Notes: generated from the letters alone by a model not told the origin. 64,000 bases of DNA from Sanyastnella coralliicola (GCF_030845195.1 NZ_CP132543.1:761501-825500), one strand, 5' to 3'; shown: positions 1-11,593, counted from the first letter of the stretch. A program made the numbers and translations.

Positions 1-1698
1 AGTAGATGAATCAATGAAAATTCCTTCATAGTCAAACCACCCGCCTGACCCGTAGTTCTCGTTTACGTTGTTGGCCGCAATACCTACTTGATACCCATAG
101 TATCCGCCAGAAGGTGCATGGGATAGATTAAAGTACGATCCTTCAAAGTCTCCCCATCCTTCCATATATGAGGCGTCAGAGATGAGGTAGTAAATCCAAT
201 TCAAGTACTCATCACCGGCGAGGTTGAAGTCGTCTTTGTAATTGGTTGGGAAATCTTGGTTAGACCAGGCATCCCAGTCTAAACCGTTGTATAAATCTAC
301 GGTGGCGTTCCACCCACCATTCGGGTTGTCAACTGATACGAATGAAGCTTCAATGGATGCGGTGCCATCTCCATTGTCAATCCATGAGCCTGAAACCAAA
401 TGATAAAACTCATAACCTGGTGCAAAATCAGGAAGAATTAACGCCCAATCTTCATCGTAGTATTCGTTCAGAGGAAGAACGAGCGTGCATGCGTCGCCGT
501 CTACTTCGTTAATTTCTTCAGAGAAGACCACTTCTACATTAGGGTCACATGAATCTATGACGTCGACCATTGGCGGCTCAGGAAGCGGGTCACCACAATT
601 CAAGGTGATATTGTCAGGTACTCCAATGAGCTCAGGGGAAGTGTAGTCTTCTATCGTAATAGTGAAAGATGCGTTGGCTTCATTCCCACAATCATCTGTG
701 GCTACAACGGTGTATTCGATGGTACCTGTTGAAGGACAATCACCAGGAATAAATACATCTTCAACGGTTAGGGATACACCAGAACAATTATCACTAGCTG
801 AGATATTGAATTCAGGTAGAAGATCATCACATTCAATGGTCAAATCTTCAGGAAGCCCTTCAATGGTAGGTGCTTCATCGTCTGTGACTTGAATGGTGGT
901 CTCACATGTGGACTCGTTTCCGCAAACGTCTGTTGCGGTCCAGGTGTAGATAAACGTAGTTGTACATCCTTCAGAAATTTCTTCTACGATTTCAATGACA
1001 TCAAAAGAAGAATCGTCGGAGAAAACTGGAGCGCTAACACTCCATTCATCTGCACAGCTGTATTGAGCGTCTTCAGGACATTCTTCTACTACAGGCGGGA
1101 TTTCATCGATACATCCTTCATCACAAAGTAAAAAGCCGTTGTTACCGTCTCCATCAACATTGCTTTCGTTGATGTCGGCAAGTGTAGATGAAATCTGAGA
1201 TGCAGAGTAATTATCATTGCAACCTCCGAAAACGTCATTTGCGAGTGAAAGGAATTCACCGACAGTCCATCCTTCAAAATTACCCGAACCAATGATAGCG
1301 TCGGCTAAGAATGTATTACTTTCTCCAAAGTCAGGATCGTTATTGTCGAAACCGACACTTAGAGTCAATGCCACAATATGACCAGAAAAAACATTCCCAA
1401 TACACCCGGGATCTTCATACGATTCGTCGAGTGGGGTGGGTTGACCTCCGCATGGTAGGTAGTCTTCGACCGCTTGCGCAGAAGTTAAGACGAGCTGATT
1501 TTCTTCGCATCCGACAGTTAGGCCCTCTGGAAATGCACTCTCAAAGTTTGCATCACGATAGACACCGGGGTTGTTTCCATTAGCTGGAGCGCCCCATCCA
1601 CCGGGAGTTTGAGTACGCAGCTGACAGTCATCAGAAGCGAATGTGATTAGGGGTAATAATAGGATTCCTAATCCTACTAATTTGATAGGGTTGAGCAT
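1..1698 (-). CDS. Secreted HYR-repeat protein, C-terminus beyond the left window edge (partial)
   Basis: An uninterrupted frame of 566 codons runs from an ATG at 1698 leftwards to base 1 with no stop, so the gene continues outside the window. The N-terminus (MLNPIKLVGLGILLLPLITFAS) is a signal peptide. Residues about 25-185 form a Cys-containing domain with 'LTLSVGFDNNDPDFG' and 'NFEGWTVGEFLSLAN', a type I know from Bacteroidota secreted proteins but cannot name. Then come HYR/Ig-like modules with the 'ATD.CGNE' signature, and, from about residue 400, the large module also found in the 1993- and 2734-residue proteins of this window ('[10 protein letters not shown]', 'GYQVGIAANNVN'). It is divergent from the 1993-residue gene. 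It is probably cell-surface or secreted by T9SS, but the sorting tail is not visible. The function is unknown; adhesion is the usual guess for HYR proteins. Confidence 0.85.
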   Translation of the reverse strand, partial: MLNPIKLVGLGILLLPLITFASDDCQLRTQTPGGWGAPANGNNPGVYRDANFESAFPEGLTVGCEENQLVLTSAQAVEDYLPCGGQPTPLDESYEDPGCIGNVFSGHIVALTLSVGFDNNDPDFGESNTFLADAIIGSGNFEGWTVGEFLSLANDVFGGCNDNYSASQISSTLADINESNVDGDGNNGFLLCDEGCIDEIPPVVEECPEDAQYSCADEWSVSAPVFSDDSSFDVIEIVEEISEGCTTTFIYTWTATDVCGNESTCETTIQVTDDEAPTIEGLPEDLTIECDDLLPEFNISASDNCSGVSLTVEDVFIPGDCPSTGTIEYTVVATDDCGNEANASFTITIEDYTSPELIGVPDNITLNCGDPLPEPPMVDVIDSCDPNVEVVFSEEINEVDGDACTLVLPLNEYYDEDWALILPDFAPGYEFYHLVSGSWIDNGDGTASIEASFVSVDNPNGGWNATVDLYNGLDWDAWSNQDFPTNYKDDFNLAGDEYLNWIYYLISDASYMEGWGDFEGSYFNLSHAPSGGYYGYQVGIAANNVNENYGSGGWFDYEGIFIDSST

Positions 1699-1724
1699 AG
1701 ATGTTTAGCTAAAGGGTTCAGATT

Positions 1725-1759
1725 CAAAGATAAATATCGTGATTTTTTCGATATATTTG
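1725..1759. promoter_or_regulatory. Divergent Bacteroidota-type -7 boxes between two HYR genes
   Basis: TATCTTTG on the minus strand (1732-1725) faces the gene starting at 1698. TATATTTG on the plus strand (1752-1759) faces the gene starting at 1807. Both match the TANNTTTG -7 consensus of Bacteroidota, but no clear TTTG -33 box is visible at the right distance for either. Confidence 0.4.
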
Positions 1760-1806
1760 CATGAGCCCTTGGCATAGCTTGTTATCTAAACTTAACCGAA
1801 ATTACT

Positions 1807-4800
1807 ATGAGGTCACTACTCATGACGCTCGTGTGCGCATTCTTTTTTGCGGCATTTTCGAGCGAACTCTCTGCCCAATGTGAAGGACCATGCACGTCTA
1901 TTCGTTGGGAACAAGGTGCATCATGGAATCCAGATGGAACCATTGATGACGCGCCTAACTCAGGTCCAATAAACGGTATTATTCGATGTGGTTCATCTGC
2001 TGAGACTCAGTCGCAAATTATGCCGACTGACACCTATGATCCAAATGACTTTGATGTTGATATTAGCGGTTTCGCGTGTGTGGAACCTAGCTCTGGAAAC
2101 ACCGTATTTCCAGCTAATCCAGCTTCCGGTCAACCGATTATATGGCTCAACTTCGATGTTCGAGCTTTAGCGGGAACTTTCCAAGTGCAGATTAATGACA
2201 ACTCCGGTGACAACATCGCCTGGGCGCTTTATTACTCTAACGTTCGAACTACAGGAGTAACGGAGAATCCATCAACAGGTGAATTTCTAAGTGGAGACTT
2301 CAACGATTTGCAACTTGCAGCTTGTGGAGTCGAAAGTTCAAATACGTGGAATACGATCCCTGTTCCGAACTTCATTGAAGTAACAAACTACTACCTCGTA
2401 GTATGGGATCAAGATGCCGATGGTGACCTAGCCATCAATAACTTCAAGGCTCGCTTTGGTTGTGGTGACGCTGATGTACTGCTGTGTAATATCGATTACG
2501 AGGGCATTGATGTGAACTGTAACGGCGATGGAACATACACTGTGGATGTACATGTAGTGGGAATCAACGGCGAATACCGAGCGGTAGATTCGAATGCCAT
2601 TGATAATCCGTCAGAATCGGTTTGTTTGACCAATAGCGGGGAAGCAAACCCAGTCACCGAAGCCACATTGAGTCTGACCTATAATGATGGCCAGATGTAT
2701 AGCATCACGGTGGCTGAAGTTACACCGAGTTCAATTGCGGGTTGTGCAGAGCCCTTGAATACGGACGACTGCATGATTACTGGGATTTCTGGTCCATCAC
2801 CTGTCTGCTGTGATCTAGTGATTGAATGTCCGAATGGAATGAACTCGCTTCAATGCGCAGCAAATATTCCAGTGGCAGACCCTTCAGATATAAACGTGAT
2901 TAGTTCTTGTAACGCTCCTGTAATCACCATTTCAGAAATCGATAATGGTGGGACTGGCTGCGCAGGGGATAAGTATACTCTTACCCGAACCTACACCGTA
3001 GACGATGGAGTTTTCATAGAGGAGTGCATCGTAATATTCGAAGTAGAAGATACTGAAGCACCAATAATTTCATGCCCTAGTGGTGGGTCCTATGAGTGTT
3101 TGTCAGACATTCCTTTGGTTGATTTAAGCTCAATCATGGCGATTGATAACTGTTCAACTCCTGATATTACACTTGAATCCGAAAGTATTTCAGGAGATGA
3201 TTGCTCAGGAGTTCTTACCAGAGTATTCCGTGCAACAGATGATTGTGGCAACTTCTCTGAATGCACCCAAGAACACTTCTATGGCGACACTACAGATCCT
3301 GTAGCTCAGTTCTCAGCACCAGATGTAACCATTGAGTGTGATGAAGACGAGCCAGTAGTTGATCCAATCTTTACGGACAACTGTGATGATGACCTGGAGA
3401 TTACAGCGATCTCGGGAATCGTTCCACTAGCCTGTGGTTATGAAATCCAGCGTTCATGGACAGCAACAGATGATTGCGGCAATTCAACAACGGTATCGCA
3501 GACCATTACTGTTCTGGATACAACAGATCCTGTAGCTCAGTTCACAGCACCAGATGTAACCATTGAGTGTAATGAAGACGAACCAGTAGTTGATCCAGTC
3601 TTCTCAGACAACTGTGATAATGATCTTGAGATCACAGCGATCTCGGGTATCGTTCCGCTAGCCTGTGGTTATGAAATCCAGCGTTCATGGACAGCCACTG
3701 ATGATTGCGGAAACTCAACAACGGTATCGCAGACCATTACTGTTCTAGATACAACAGATCCTGTAGCTCAATTCTCAGCACCAGATGTAACCATCGAGTG
3801 TGATGAAGATGAGCCAGCAGTTGATCCAGTCTTTACAGACAACTGTGATGATGATCTTGAGATCACAGCGATCTCGGGTATCGTTCCATTGGCATGTGGT
3901 TATGAAATCCAGCGTTCATGGACAGCAACAGATGATTGCGGGAACTCAACAACGGTGTCGCAGACCATTACTGTTCTGGATACAACAGATCCAGTAGCTC
4001 AGTTCTCAGCACCAGATGTAACCATTGAGTGTGATGAAGATGAGCCAGTTGTAGATCCAGTCTTTACAGACAACTGTGATGATGACCTGGAGATCACAGC
4101 TATCTCGGGTATCGTTCCGTTGGCATGTGGTTATGAAATCCAACGATCATGGACAGCGACAGATGACTGCGGCAATTCAACAACGGTATCGCAGACCATT
4201 ACTGTTCTGGATACAACCGATCCTGTAGCTCAGTTCTCAGCACCAGACGTAACCATTGAGTGTGATGAAGATGAGCCAGTAGTTGATCCAATCTTTACGG
4301 ACAACTGTGATGATGACCTGGAGATTACAGCGATCTCGGGTATCGTTCCATTGGCATGTGGTTATGAAATCCAACGATCATGGACAGCGACAGATGATTG
4401 CGGGAACTCAACAACGGTGTCGCAGACCATTACTGTTCTGGATACAACAGATCCAGTAGCTCAGTTCTCAGCACCAGATGTAACCATTGAGTGTGATGAA
4501 GACGAGCCAGTAGTTGATCCAATCTTTACGGACAACTGTGATGATGACCTGGAGATCACAGCTGTCTCGGGTATCGTTCCGCTAGCCTGTGGTTATGAAA
4601 TCCAGCGTTCATGGACAGCCACTGATGACTGCGGCAATTCAACAACAGTATCGCAGACAATCACGGTGCTGGATACAACAGATCCAGTAGCTCAGTTCTC
4701 AGCACCAGATGTAACCATCGAGTGTGATGAAGATGAGCCAGCAGTTGATCCAGTCTTTACAGACAACTGTGATGATGATCTTGAGATCACAGCGATCTCG

Positions 4801-7788
4801 GGTATCGTTCCATTGGCATGTGGTTATGAAATCCAGCGTTCATGGACAGCAACAGATGATTGCGGGAACTCAACAACAGTGTCACAGACCATTACTGTTC
4901 TGGATACAACAGATCCAGTAGCTCAGTTCTCAGCACCAGATGTAACCATCGAGTGCGACGAAGACGAGCCGGTAGTTGATCCAGTCTTTACAGACAACTG
5001 TGATGATGATCTTGAGATCACAGCGATCTCGGGTATCGTTCCATTGGCATGTGGTTATGAAATCCAGCGTTCATGGACAGCGACAGATGATTGCGGGAAC
5101 TCAACAACGGTGTCGCAGACCATTACTGTTCTGGATACAACAGATCCAGTAGCTCAGTTCTCAGCACCAGATGTAACCATTGAGTGTGATGAAGACGAGC
5201 CAGTAGTTGATCCAATCTTTACAGACAACTGTGATAATGACCTCGAGATCACAGCGATCTCGGGTATCGTTCCGCTAGCCTGTGGTTATGAAATCCAGCG
5301 TTCATGGACAGCAACCGATGACTGCGGAAATTCAACAACAGTGTCGCAAACGGTTACGGTGCTAGACACTACACCGCCATCAATTACATGTCCGAACAAC
5401 GCTCACTACGACTGCTACGATGACATTCCTGATGCCGACATATTCTTGATATTCTCAACTGACAATTGTTCAACGCCATTGATTTCATGGTTGGGTGATC
5501 AACAAGTAGGAGATGATTGTTCTGGAACAATCTTCCGTACCTATCAGGCAGAAGATGATTGTGGAAACGCCTCTACATGCGTTCAAGAAATCACATACGG
5601 TGATGACGAAGCGCCAGTGTTGAGTGCTTATCCAGGAGACGATGAAGTGTCTTGTTTGGAGACTCCGGAACCAGCTATGATGCTCACAGCCACGGATAAC
5701 TGTGATGATGATGTTGCCGTCATCTTCAATGAAGTTTACGATGACTCTGATTGTCCTCAACGCTACATTCGTACTTGGACAGCGACCGATGATTGCGGAA
5801 ATGTAGAATCACACACACAAATCATTTACGTGATTGATACAACACCTCCTGTGATTGACCCATTCCCAATTTCTGTATTCGTAGAATGCGATGAGGTAGA
5901 TGACCTGATGGTAACGGCTACAGATGATTGTAATGAAGTAACCATCACCTACGAAGATGTGCTCTTCTCGGGCGGTTGTCTAGGTGTACTTGCAAGAACT
6001 TGGATTGCGACTGACGCCTGCGGAAACGTGAGTACAGCTGAACAGTATATCACGGTGACTGATACAACAGCGCCAGAAATTATTGGAGTTGGTGAGGGTA
6101 TGGACATTGACTGTTCAGAGCCAATTCCAGCAATCCCAATGGTAGAGGCTATCGATAATTGTGGTCAGGAGGTAGAACTTCTGTTCTACGAAGAAATCAT
6201 TGATGGAGATTGTCCTTCTGATTATCAGATTCGTTGGACTTGGGTGGCCATTGACTACTGTGGTAATGAAAGTGTTGCCATCAAAACCATCTCAATTTCA
6301 GATACAACGGCACCAGTCTTCGAAGAAGCACCAGAAGACATCACCATCAATTGTAATGAAGACATTCCAGCTCAAGGCGAGGTGATCGTAAGTGATGATT
6401 GCAGTGATTTCGGTGTCACTTTCAATGAAACTTCAGCTGCTGGAGATTGCCCACAAGAATCAACGATTACACGTACATGGACAGCTACTGACGCATGTGG
6501 AAATAGTTCACAGCACGTTCAAGTGATTCACGTGGTAGATGAAGAAGCACCAGAATTCACATTTGTCCCTGCCGACCTAACAATCCAATGTGACGAAGCG
6601 CTTCCAACAGAGATACCAGAGGCCATGGATAATTGCGCAATGGTGACCATCTCAGAGGAGCAAGAGATCATCCCGACTGACTGTGATTCAGAGTACACAT
6701 TGTTCCGCACTTTCACTGCCGAAGATGAGTGTGGTAATTCTAGCCAAGCTCAGCAAGTGGTAACTGTGGTTGATGAAAGTGCCCCAGTGTTAAGTGACCT
6801 ACCAGCAGACCAAGTGATCGATTGCAACGACGAAGTACCTGCACCTCCTGTGCTCACTGCTTCTGATAATTGCGATGGAGAGGTTGAAGTAATCTTCACG
6901 GAAACACTCGTTGGAGATCTTCCTGCGGAAGGAAGTGTTGCCGACTGCTTGGCAATGACACCAGCAGCGTACGAGAATGGTGAAACATGTGCAGGAACAG
7001 AAACATGGAGTGTAGTGCTCTTTGATTTCAACGGCATGGGTACGCAGTACTACAGCACAATTGAAGCGAACTGGGTAGAGTACCCTGATGGTTCAGCTAC
7101 CTTGTCTGGTTCAGTTTACTGCAATGACAACGAAGACGCTGGTTGGAATATCGATGTAGCATTCGATCCAGGAATGGATTGGGACGCATGGTCAAACCAA
7201 GACTTCCCAACAAGCTTCAAGGATGATTGCGATATCAGCAACGGCAACCATGTTGACTGGATGTACTACATCATGCAAGCAGGTGGAACACTAACCGGGT
7301 GGGGTGATTATGACGGAGCTCTACTTGAACTGACACACGCACCAGAGAACTACTACTACGGATACCAGGTAGGAGTGGCTGCAAACAATGTCAACGCGAA
7401 CTACGGATCAGGAGGTTGGTTCACTTACGAAGGTGAAATCAACGGAAACGATGTCATGGGAGGTGGAGACTTCGCCTTTGATCATGATTGTTGTCCACGT
7501 TACGAAGTGGTTTGGACTTGGGAAGCGGAAGACTGTGTTGGAAACCTAGTGTCGCATACGTCGACGGTAAGTTTCGAAGGAGACGGTATTCCTGCTCCAG
7601 CAATCGGACCGAACACTTGTCCAGCTGACTTTAATAACGATGGATTCATCGGAGCGCCAGACTTGCTCATGTTCCTAGCAGATTACGGATGTGAAAATAA
7701 CTGCGGATGCGACCTCAATGGTGATGGACGTGTCGACACCCAGGACATGCTTTATTTCCTTTCAGCGTTCAACACAAGCTGCAACTAA
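1807..7788 (+). CDS. Giant secreted HYR-repeat protein with nine near-identical 77-aa repeats and dockerin-like C-terminus
   Basis: 1993 residues. Signal peptide 1-24 ([24 protein letters not shown]), then an N-terminal domain of about 310 residues. HYR/Ig-like modules follow, of which nine consecutive copies (residues 494-1186) are almost identical ('[20 protein letters not shown]' to 'SQTITVL'). More divergent HYR modules come next, then the roughly 180-residue inserted module also seen in the neighbouring secreted proteins. The C-terminus carries two EF-hand-like dockerin loops ('[12 protein letters not shown]', '[12 protein letters not shown]') and ends '...[10 protein letters not shown]'. 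No T9SS type A tail is present. Many Asp-rich loops suggest calcium binding. A surface-adhesion or matrix role is inferred from the family only. A promoter box at 1752 and a terminator at 7808 suggest a single-gene transcript. Confidence 0.88.
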   Translation: MRSLLMTLVCAFFFAAFSSELSAQCEGPCTSIRWEQGASWNPDGTIDDAPNSGPINGIIRCGSSAETQSQIMPTDTYDPNDFDVDISGFACVEPSSGNTVFPANPASGQPIIWLNFDVRALAGTFQVQINDNSGDNIAWALYYSNVRTTGVTENPSTGEFLSGDFNDLQLAACGVESSNTWNTIPVPNFIEVTNYYLVVWDQDADGDLAINNFKARFGCGDADVLLCNIDYEGIDVNCNGDGTYTVDVHVVGINGEYRAVDSNAIDNPSESVCLTNSGEANPVTEATLSLTYNDGQMYSITVAEVTPSSIAGCAEPLNTDDCMITGISGPSPVCCDLVIECPNGMNSLQCAANIPVADPSDINVISSCNAPVITISEIDNGGTGCAGDKYTLTRTYTVDDGVFIEECIVIFEVEDTEAPIISCPSGGSYECLSDIPLVDLSSIMAIDNCSTPDITLESESISGDDCSGVLTRVFRATDDCGNFSECTQEHFYGDTTDPVAQFSAPDVTIECDEDEPVVDPIFTDNCDDDLEITAISGIVPLACGYEIQRSWTATDDCGNSTTVSQTITVLDTTDPVAQFTAPDVTIECNEDEPVVDPVFSDNCDNDLEITAISGIVPLACGYEIQRSWTATDDCGNSTTVSQTITVLDTTDPVAQFSAPDVTIECDEDEPAVDPVFTDNCDDDLEITAISGIVPLACGYEIQRSWTATDDCGNSTTVSQTITVLDTTDPVAQFSAPDVTIECDEDEPVVDPVFTDNCDDDLEITAISGIVPLACGYEIQRSWTATDDCGNSTTVSQTITVLDTTDPVAQFSAPDVTIECDEDEPVVDPIFTDNCDDDLEITAISGIVPLACGYEIQRSWTATDDCGNSTTVSQTITVLDTTDPVAQFSAPDVTIECDEDEPVVDPIFTDNCDDDLEITAVSGIVPLACGYEIQRSWTATDDCGNSTTVSQTITVLDTTDPVAQFSAPDVTIECDEDEPAVDPVFTDNCDDDLEITAISGIVPLACGYEIQRSWTATDDCGNSTTVSQTITVLDTTDPVAQFSAPDVTIECDEDEPVVDPVFTDNCDDDLEITAISGIVPLACGYEIQRSWTATDDCGNSTTVSQTITVLDTTDPVAQFSAPDVTIECDEDEPVVDPIFTDNCDNDLEITAISGIVPLACGYEIQRSWTATDDCGNSTTVSQTVTVLDTTPPSITCPNNAHYDCYDDIPDADIFLIFSTDNCSTPLISWLGDQQVGDDCSGTIFRTYQAEDDCGNASTCVQEITYGDDEAPVLSAYPGDDEVSCLETPEPAMMLTATDNCDDDVAVIFNEVYDDSDCPQRYIRTWTATDDCGNVESHTQIIYVIDTTPPVIDPFPISVFVECDEVDDLMVTATDDCNEVTITYEDVLFSGGCLGVLARTWIATDACGNVSTAEQYITVTDTTAPEIIGVGEGMDIDCSEPIPAIPMVEAIDNCGQEVELLFYEEIIDGDCPSDYQIRWTWVAIDYCGNESVAIKTISISDTTAPVFEEAPEDITINCNEDIPAQGEVIVSDDCSDFGVTFNETSAAGDCPQESTITRTWTATDACGNSSQHVQVIHVVDEEAPEFTFVPADLTIQCDEALPTEIPEAMDNCAMVTISEEQEIIPTDCDSEYTLFRTFTAEDECGNSSQAQQVVTVVDESAPVLSDLPADQVIDCNDEVPAPPVLTASDNCDGEVEVIFTETLVGDLPAEGSVADCLAMTPAAYENGETCAGTETWSVVLFDFNGMGTQYYSTIEANWVEYPDGSATLSGSVYCNDNEDAGWNIDVAFDPGMDWDAWSNQDFPTSFKDDCDISNGNHVDWMYYIMQAGGTLTGWGDYDGALLELTHAPENYYYGYQVGVAANNVNANYGSGGWFTYEGEINGNDVMGGGDFAFDHDCCPRYEVVWTWEAEDCVGNLVSHTSTVSFEGDGIPAPAIGPNTCPADFNNDGFIGAPDLLMFLADYGCENNCGCDLNGDGRVDTQDMLYFLSAFNTSCN
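3286..5364 (+). repeat. Nine tandem 231-bp repeats encoding 77-aa HYR modules
   Basis: Exactly nine in-frame units of 231 bp, with no insertions or deletions between them. Units 3-5 and 7-9 match best four units apart: unit 3 (from 3748) and unit 7 (from 4672) differ at only about four of 231 positions. Variants such as PAVDPVF / PVVDPVF / PVVDPIF recur in the same order in 3-4-5 and 7-8-9. This implies amplification of a multi-unit block by unequal recombination rather than one-by-one duplication. Confidence 0.95.
6937..7488 (+). repeat. Copy of the shared HYR-inserted module (1993-aa protein)
   Basis: It encodes a block with '[12 protein letters not shown]', '[16 protein letters not shown]' and '[12 protein letters not shown]'. 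It is very similar to the copy at 46129-46686 and recognisably related to those at 40831-41391 and at 498-1 (minus). It sits inside an HYR module, between the strand ending in '[10 protein letters not shown]' and the conserved Cys of '[11 protein letters not shown]'. Confidence 0.75.
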
Positions 7789-7807
7789 TATTACTCTTTT
7801 ATGCTGT

Positions 7808-7839
7808 AAAAGCCGGGCCAGAAATGGTCCGGCTTTTTT
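7808..7839 (+). terminator. Rho-independent terminator
   Basis: Stem AAAGCCGGGCC / GGTCCGGCTTT with a six-base loop followed by six T, just after the 1993-residue gene. Confidence 0.85.
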
Positions 7840-7944
7840 CATTTCCATCATTCCAAACAGGGCTGTAGGATACACAGCCTCAGAAGAAAGAAAGCTCGTT
7901 CCTCATACTTTTTCCGTATCTTTAGGGGAACCAATAATGCTTTT

Positions 7945-10900
7945 ATGAGAGCCTTGACCATGAGCGCTCCAGCACCAAATTTGCTGCGAGCACGTCGGAT
8001 CATTTTGACCGTTTCATTCTTCTTTGCTGCGATCTTCTTTACAATCACAGCGTTTTCTCAATCATTTACTGATGCTTCTGCAAACCTCCCTTCTAACTAC
8101 AATAGTGGTGGAACTGTAGGTGTAACTGATATGAATAACGATGGTCTAGATGACATCGTAACACTCGATCAAGCAGATCACTTGAAGATTCTCTACCAAA
8201 CAGCAGGTGGCTGGGTAGAAGAAGATTACGGTGTGGTTTCAGGTAACAACCAATGGGGTTTTGCGGTTGGAGATTTGAATAACGATGGTCACAATGACGT
8301 GATTAGCGGTGGAGCTTATGACGGAGTTCACTTCGTTTCAATTGACGCTCAAGGTATTTCGACAATGTCGAACCTAGCGAATGGTTCAATGTTTATGCAA
8401 GATTGTAACATGGCCGACATTGATAATGACGGTTACCTTGATTACTTCGCTTGTCACGATGACGCGGCATCGCGCATTTGGCACAATGATGGTGCTGGAG
8501 GGATGGTTCCAAATACAACGCTCATCGACTTTACAGATTACGATTACGGAGGCTACAACAATACTGACCACTCAGGTAACTATGGTTCAGTTTGGTCTGA
8601 TTTTGATGATGATGGAGACCTTGATCTCTTCATTGCAAAGTGCCGCCAGTTTGTAAATGACCCGAACGATCCACGTCGTATAAACCAGCTTTGGGTGAAC
8701 GACGGAAATGGAAACTTCACAGAGGAGGCTGCGGCTCGCGGTCTTGTACTGAACGAGCAGTCATGGACAGCAGACTTTGCTGACTATGATAATGACGGAG
8801 ACATGGACTGTTTGATCACAAATCACAGCACGAATATGATGCTGCTTGAGAATGATGGAACAGGAAACTTCACAGATGTGACAGCTGCTGCTGGTGTATC
8901 CACAACAGGATTCTTCCTCCAAGCTAAAATGGCTGACCTTGACAACGACGGATACAACGATATCGTTTACGCTGGTGGAGTGCACCGTTACTACCACAAC
9001 AATGGTGATGGTACATTCTCTTACATCGCGAACACATTCCCATACGGTGATACCATGCACAGCTTCGGAATCGGAGATTTGAATAACGATGGTTCACTTG
9101 ACCTTTACTCGTCATACGGAAATGGATACGTTAACCCAGACAATAGCAACGACGACATTCTTTGGTTGAATGATGGTAACAGCAACAACTGGGTAGTATT
9201 TGACCTCGAAGGAATCATCTCTAACGCAAACGCTGTTGGAGCGAAGATCAAGATCTATGGAGACTGGGGAGTTCAGGTACGCGAAGTAAGAGCAGGAGAG
9301 AGCTACGGTATCGTCAACACTTTCCATGCGCACTTTGGTCTTGGATCTAGTACTTCTATTGATAGCGTAGTAATCGATTGGCCAAGCGGAACACAAACCG
9401 TAATCAATGATCCTGCAATCAATACTTACAACAATGTTCTTGAAGCAGAATGTCAGCTAGCAGGAATTACTGTTACTGCAAATGGTGGAACAGGGCTTTG
9501 TCCGGGTGAAACAGTTGAACTTACTGCCCCAGCAGGGTACGACGTGTACGACTGGAACAACGGAGAAAGCACTCAGTCAATCATCGTTTCTGCTGCAGGA
9601 AATTACAGCGTGAATGTATACGACACTGATGGATGTATCGGTATTTCTAATAGCGTACTCGTTGAAGAGATTACACCGGTGGTTCCAACTATCGCTGCAG
9701 ATGGAGACTTGACTTTCTGTGAAGGAAGTTCAGTTACACTCACAGCTTCTGAAGGTACGAGCTACAACTGGTCAAACGGAGAAGACACACAATCAATCGT
9801 CGTAACTGCCGCTGGTAGCTATTCAGTGGGTGTTGTTGATGTATGTGCATCAGAAACGATGTCTGAAGCCATTGAGGTTTCTACCCTTAATACGCCTGAT
9901 ACGCCAGCTGTGATGGACGTCGATATCCCTGCCCCTGGAACAGCGGACGTTTCATGGATGGGAGACAATGTTCAATGGTATGATGACGAATTTGCAAATG
10001 CCCCAATCGCTACAGGAAATGACTTTACTACGCCGGTAGTAAACGATCAGTCAACTTTCTGGGTAGATGATTTCACGCTTCATGGAGGTGCCACTGGAAA
10101 CGGTGGAAAGCCTGGAATTACAAATGGATCAGGACAGTACCACTTCAATTCGAGCTACTGGCTGGAATTTGATGCGGCTGAAGACATCATCATTGATAAC
10201 GTAAGAGTATTTGCCAACGGTGCAGGAGACCGCGGTATTGAGGTAATCGATGATCAGGGAACGGTGATTGCTTCAGGAACATTCAACCTTCCTGACGGAG
10301 AGTCTGTAGTTACCCTTGATTTCTTCGTTCCTCAAGGAACAGGCTACGGACTGCGTAGCACCAATGCTGATCCACAGCTATGGCGTGATTCAAACACGAA
10401 TGAGATTCAATATCCATATGATTTGAATGGATTGGCAACAATTACATCAAGCTCAATCGATGGGGCCAACGCATTGAACTTCTACTACTTCTTCTACGAT
10501 TGGAACGTATCTACGCCAAGCACTGAGTGTACTACAGCTCGCACTAGCTTCACGGTAACGGTAGCTGGAGTTGAAGGTTGTACGAACCCTTCAGCTTGTA
10601 ACTACGATCCTGAAGCAAATGAAGATGACGGTAGCTGTGAGTTCTTGAGCTGTCAAGGATGTACAGATGCGAATGCATGTAATTACGATGCTACTGCAAC
10701 TGTAGATAATGGTTCATGTACTTACGCAGTAATGTACTACATGGATGGTGACATGGACGGTTTTGGTGCTGGAGCAGCAACACCATTCTGCGATGATCCA
10801 GGGAACGGATGGTCATTGAGTGATCAAGATTGTGATGACTCACTAGATACGGTTTACCCAGGAGCGCCAGGAACAGCAGAGGGAATCGACAACAACTGTA

Positions 10901-11109
10901 ATGGTTCGATTGATCCAACAGAAGAGATTCCTGCAGATTGTCCAGGAGACTTCGATGGAGATGGATTGGTGACCGCAGCTGACCTTTTGGTGATGCTTGG
11001 AGACTATGGATGTCTTGCTGACTGTGTTGCAGATCTAGATGGTGACGGGGAAGTAAGTACTTCTGATATCCTAGCCTTCTTCTCAGCCTTTGGTACCATT
11101 TGTGACTAA
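7945..11109 (+). CDS. Secreted FG-GAP/VCBS-ASPIC (CRTAC-like) protein with Cys-rich and dockerin-like tail
   Basis: 1054 residues. The signal segment is at about 20-38, after a basic N-terminus; an alternative start is the ATG at 7960. Residues about 40-400 contain repeated 'DMNNDGLDD', 'DLNNDGHND', 'DIDNDGYLD' loops typical of calcium-binding FG-GAP/VCBS beta-propeller blades. An ASPIC/UnbV domain follows ('VREVRAGESYG', 'HFGLGSS.SIDSVVIDWPSG'). Next are two Ig/PKD-like segments ('YDWNNGESTQSI', 'YNWSNGEDTQSI'), a further domain containing Trp and Tyr, two 'GCT..ACNYD....DGSC' modules, a MopE-like putative metal-binding segment ('DGDMDGFGAG', 'YPGAPGT.EGIDNNCNG'), and a dockerin-like pair of loops ending '...FFSAFGTICD'. 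There is no T9SS type A tail. It is probably an extracellular surface protein; no enzymatic motif is seen. Confidence 0.85.
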   Translation: MRALTMSAPAPNLLRARRIILTVSFFFAAIFFTITAFSQSFTDASANLPSNYNSGGTVGVTDMNNDGLDDIVTLDQADHLKILYQTAGGWVEEDYGVVSGNNQWGFAVGDLNNDGHNDVISGGAYDGVHFVSIDAQGISTMSNLANGSMFMQDCNMADIDNDGYLDYFACHDDAASRIWHNDGAGGMVPNTTLIDFTDYDYGGYNNTDHSGNYGSVWSDFDDDGDLDLFIAKCRQFVNDPNDPRRINQLWVNDGNGNFTEEAAARGLVLNEQSWTADFADYDNDGDMDCLITNHSTNMMLLENDGTGNFTDVTAAAGVSTTGFFLQAKMADLDNDGYNDIVYAGGVHRYYHNNGDGTFSYIANTFPYGDTMHSFGIGDLNNDGSLDLYSSYGNGYVNPDNSNDDILWLNDGNSNNWVVFDLEGIISNANAVGAKIKIYGDWGVQVREVRAGESYGIVNTFHAHFGLGSSTSIDSVVIDWPSGTQTVINDPAINTYNNVLEAECQLAGITVTANGGTGLCPGETVELTAPAGYDVYDWNNGESTQSIIVSAAGNYSVNVYDTDGCIGISNSVLVEEITPVVPTIAADGDLTFCEGSSVTLTASEGTSYNWSNGEDTQSIVVTAAGSYSVGVVDVCASETMSEAIEVSTLNTPDTPAVMDVDIPAPGTADVSWMGDNVQWYDDEFANAPIATGNDFTTPVVNDQSTFWVDDFTLHGGATGNGGKPGITNGSGQYHFNSSYWLEFDAAEDIIIDNVRVFANGAGDRGIEVIDDQGTVIASGTFNLPDGESVVTLDFFVPQGTGYGLRSTNADPQLWRDSNTNEIQYPYDLNGLATITSSSIDGANALNFYYFFYDWNVSTPSTECTTARTSFTVTVAGVEGCTNPSACNYDPEANEDDGSCEFLSCQGCTDANACNYDATATVDNGSCTYAVMYYMDGDMDGFGAGAATPFCDDPGNGWSLSDQDCDDSLDTVYPGAPGTAEGIDNNCNGSIDPTEEIPADCPGDFDGDGLVTAADLLVMLGDYGCLADCVADLDGDGEVSTSDILAFFSAFGTICD

Positions 11110-11128
11110 AAACAATAGACCTGAAATT

Positions 11129-11156
11129 AAAAAGGCCCGCTTCATGCGGGCCTTTT
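11129..11156. terminator. Bidirectional terminator
   Basis: AAAAAGGCCCGC / GCGGGCCTTTT hairpin with a TTCAT loop lies between two convergent genes, with A-tract and T-tract on the two sides, so it can serve both. Confidence 0.8.
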
Positions 11157-11159
11157 CAA

Positions 11160-11540
11160 TTATATACCGTCTCGTTCTTTTTGCTCTCGTCGTGCCGCTC
11201 TGTATTTGCGCATGGCTACTATCTCCATGATTTTGAAGACCAGCCAAACCACGACAGAGAATCCTGCAATTCCAATCAAAAGATTGATGCAGATAGGACA
11301 ATTCCAGTCAGCCCATAGACTGAAGAGAACAAGGAGACCTAACAATCCTCCGACAACTCCAGCAACAATCAGTGTTTGTCGCTCTACTGTTTGCCTGCGG
11401 CGAATTTTACGTTGACTGCTGTTTCGCAGTGAACGCACTTTTTCTGCCAAAGGGTCACGACGACGTTTCCGTCGTTTCTTTTTTCGAGGGCGGTCAGACT
11501 TAGGCTCTTCGTTAGATGTCAGTTCGTTTTCGTCAGGCAC
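11160..11540 (-). CDS. Small basic membrane protein, two transmembrane segments, unknown function
   Basis: 126 residues. The first 50 are hydrophilic and strongly basic (KKKRRKRRRDP). Two transmembrane helices follow (about 57-75, VAGVVGGLLGLLVLFSLWA, and about 84-104), with Cys residues in the short loop between them (WNCPIC). A charged C-terminus ends it (RAARREQKERDGI). I recognise no family. The basic arm could contact nucleic acid or anionic lipid, but this is speculation. It lies just downstream of a bcp gene on the same strand, 53 bp apart, so co-transcription is possible. Confidence 0.6.
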   Translation of the reverse strand: MPDENELTSNEEPKSDRPRKKKRRKRRRDPLAEKVRSLRNSSQRKIRRRQTVERQTLIVAGVVGGLLGLLVLFSLWADWNCPICINLLIGIAGFSVVVWLVFKIMEIVAMRKYRAARREQKERDGI

Positions 11541-11593
11541 AACGATGTATTGGTAACACCAAAGTAAGAACTTTCGAAAAATAGAGGTAGCGC

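Noticed and set aside
3286-5364. Regular repeats that could be mistaken for a CRISPR array
   Set aside because: Units are contiguous 231-bp coding modules without spacers, and no cas gene is present.
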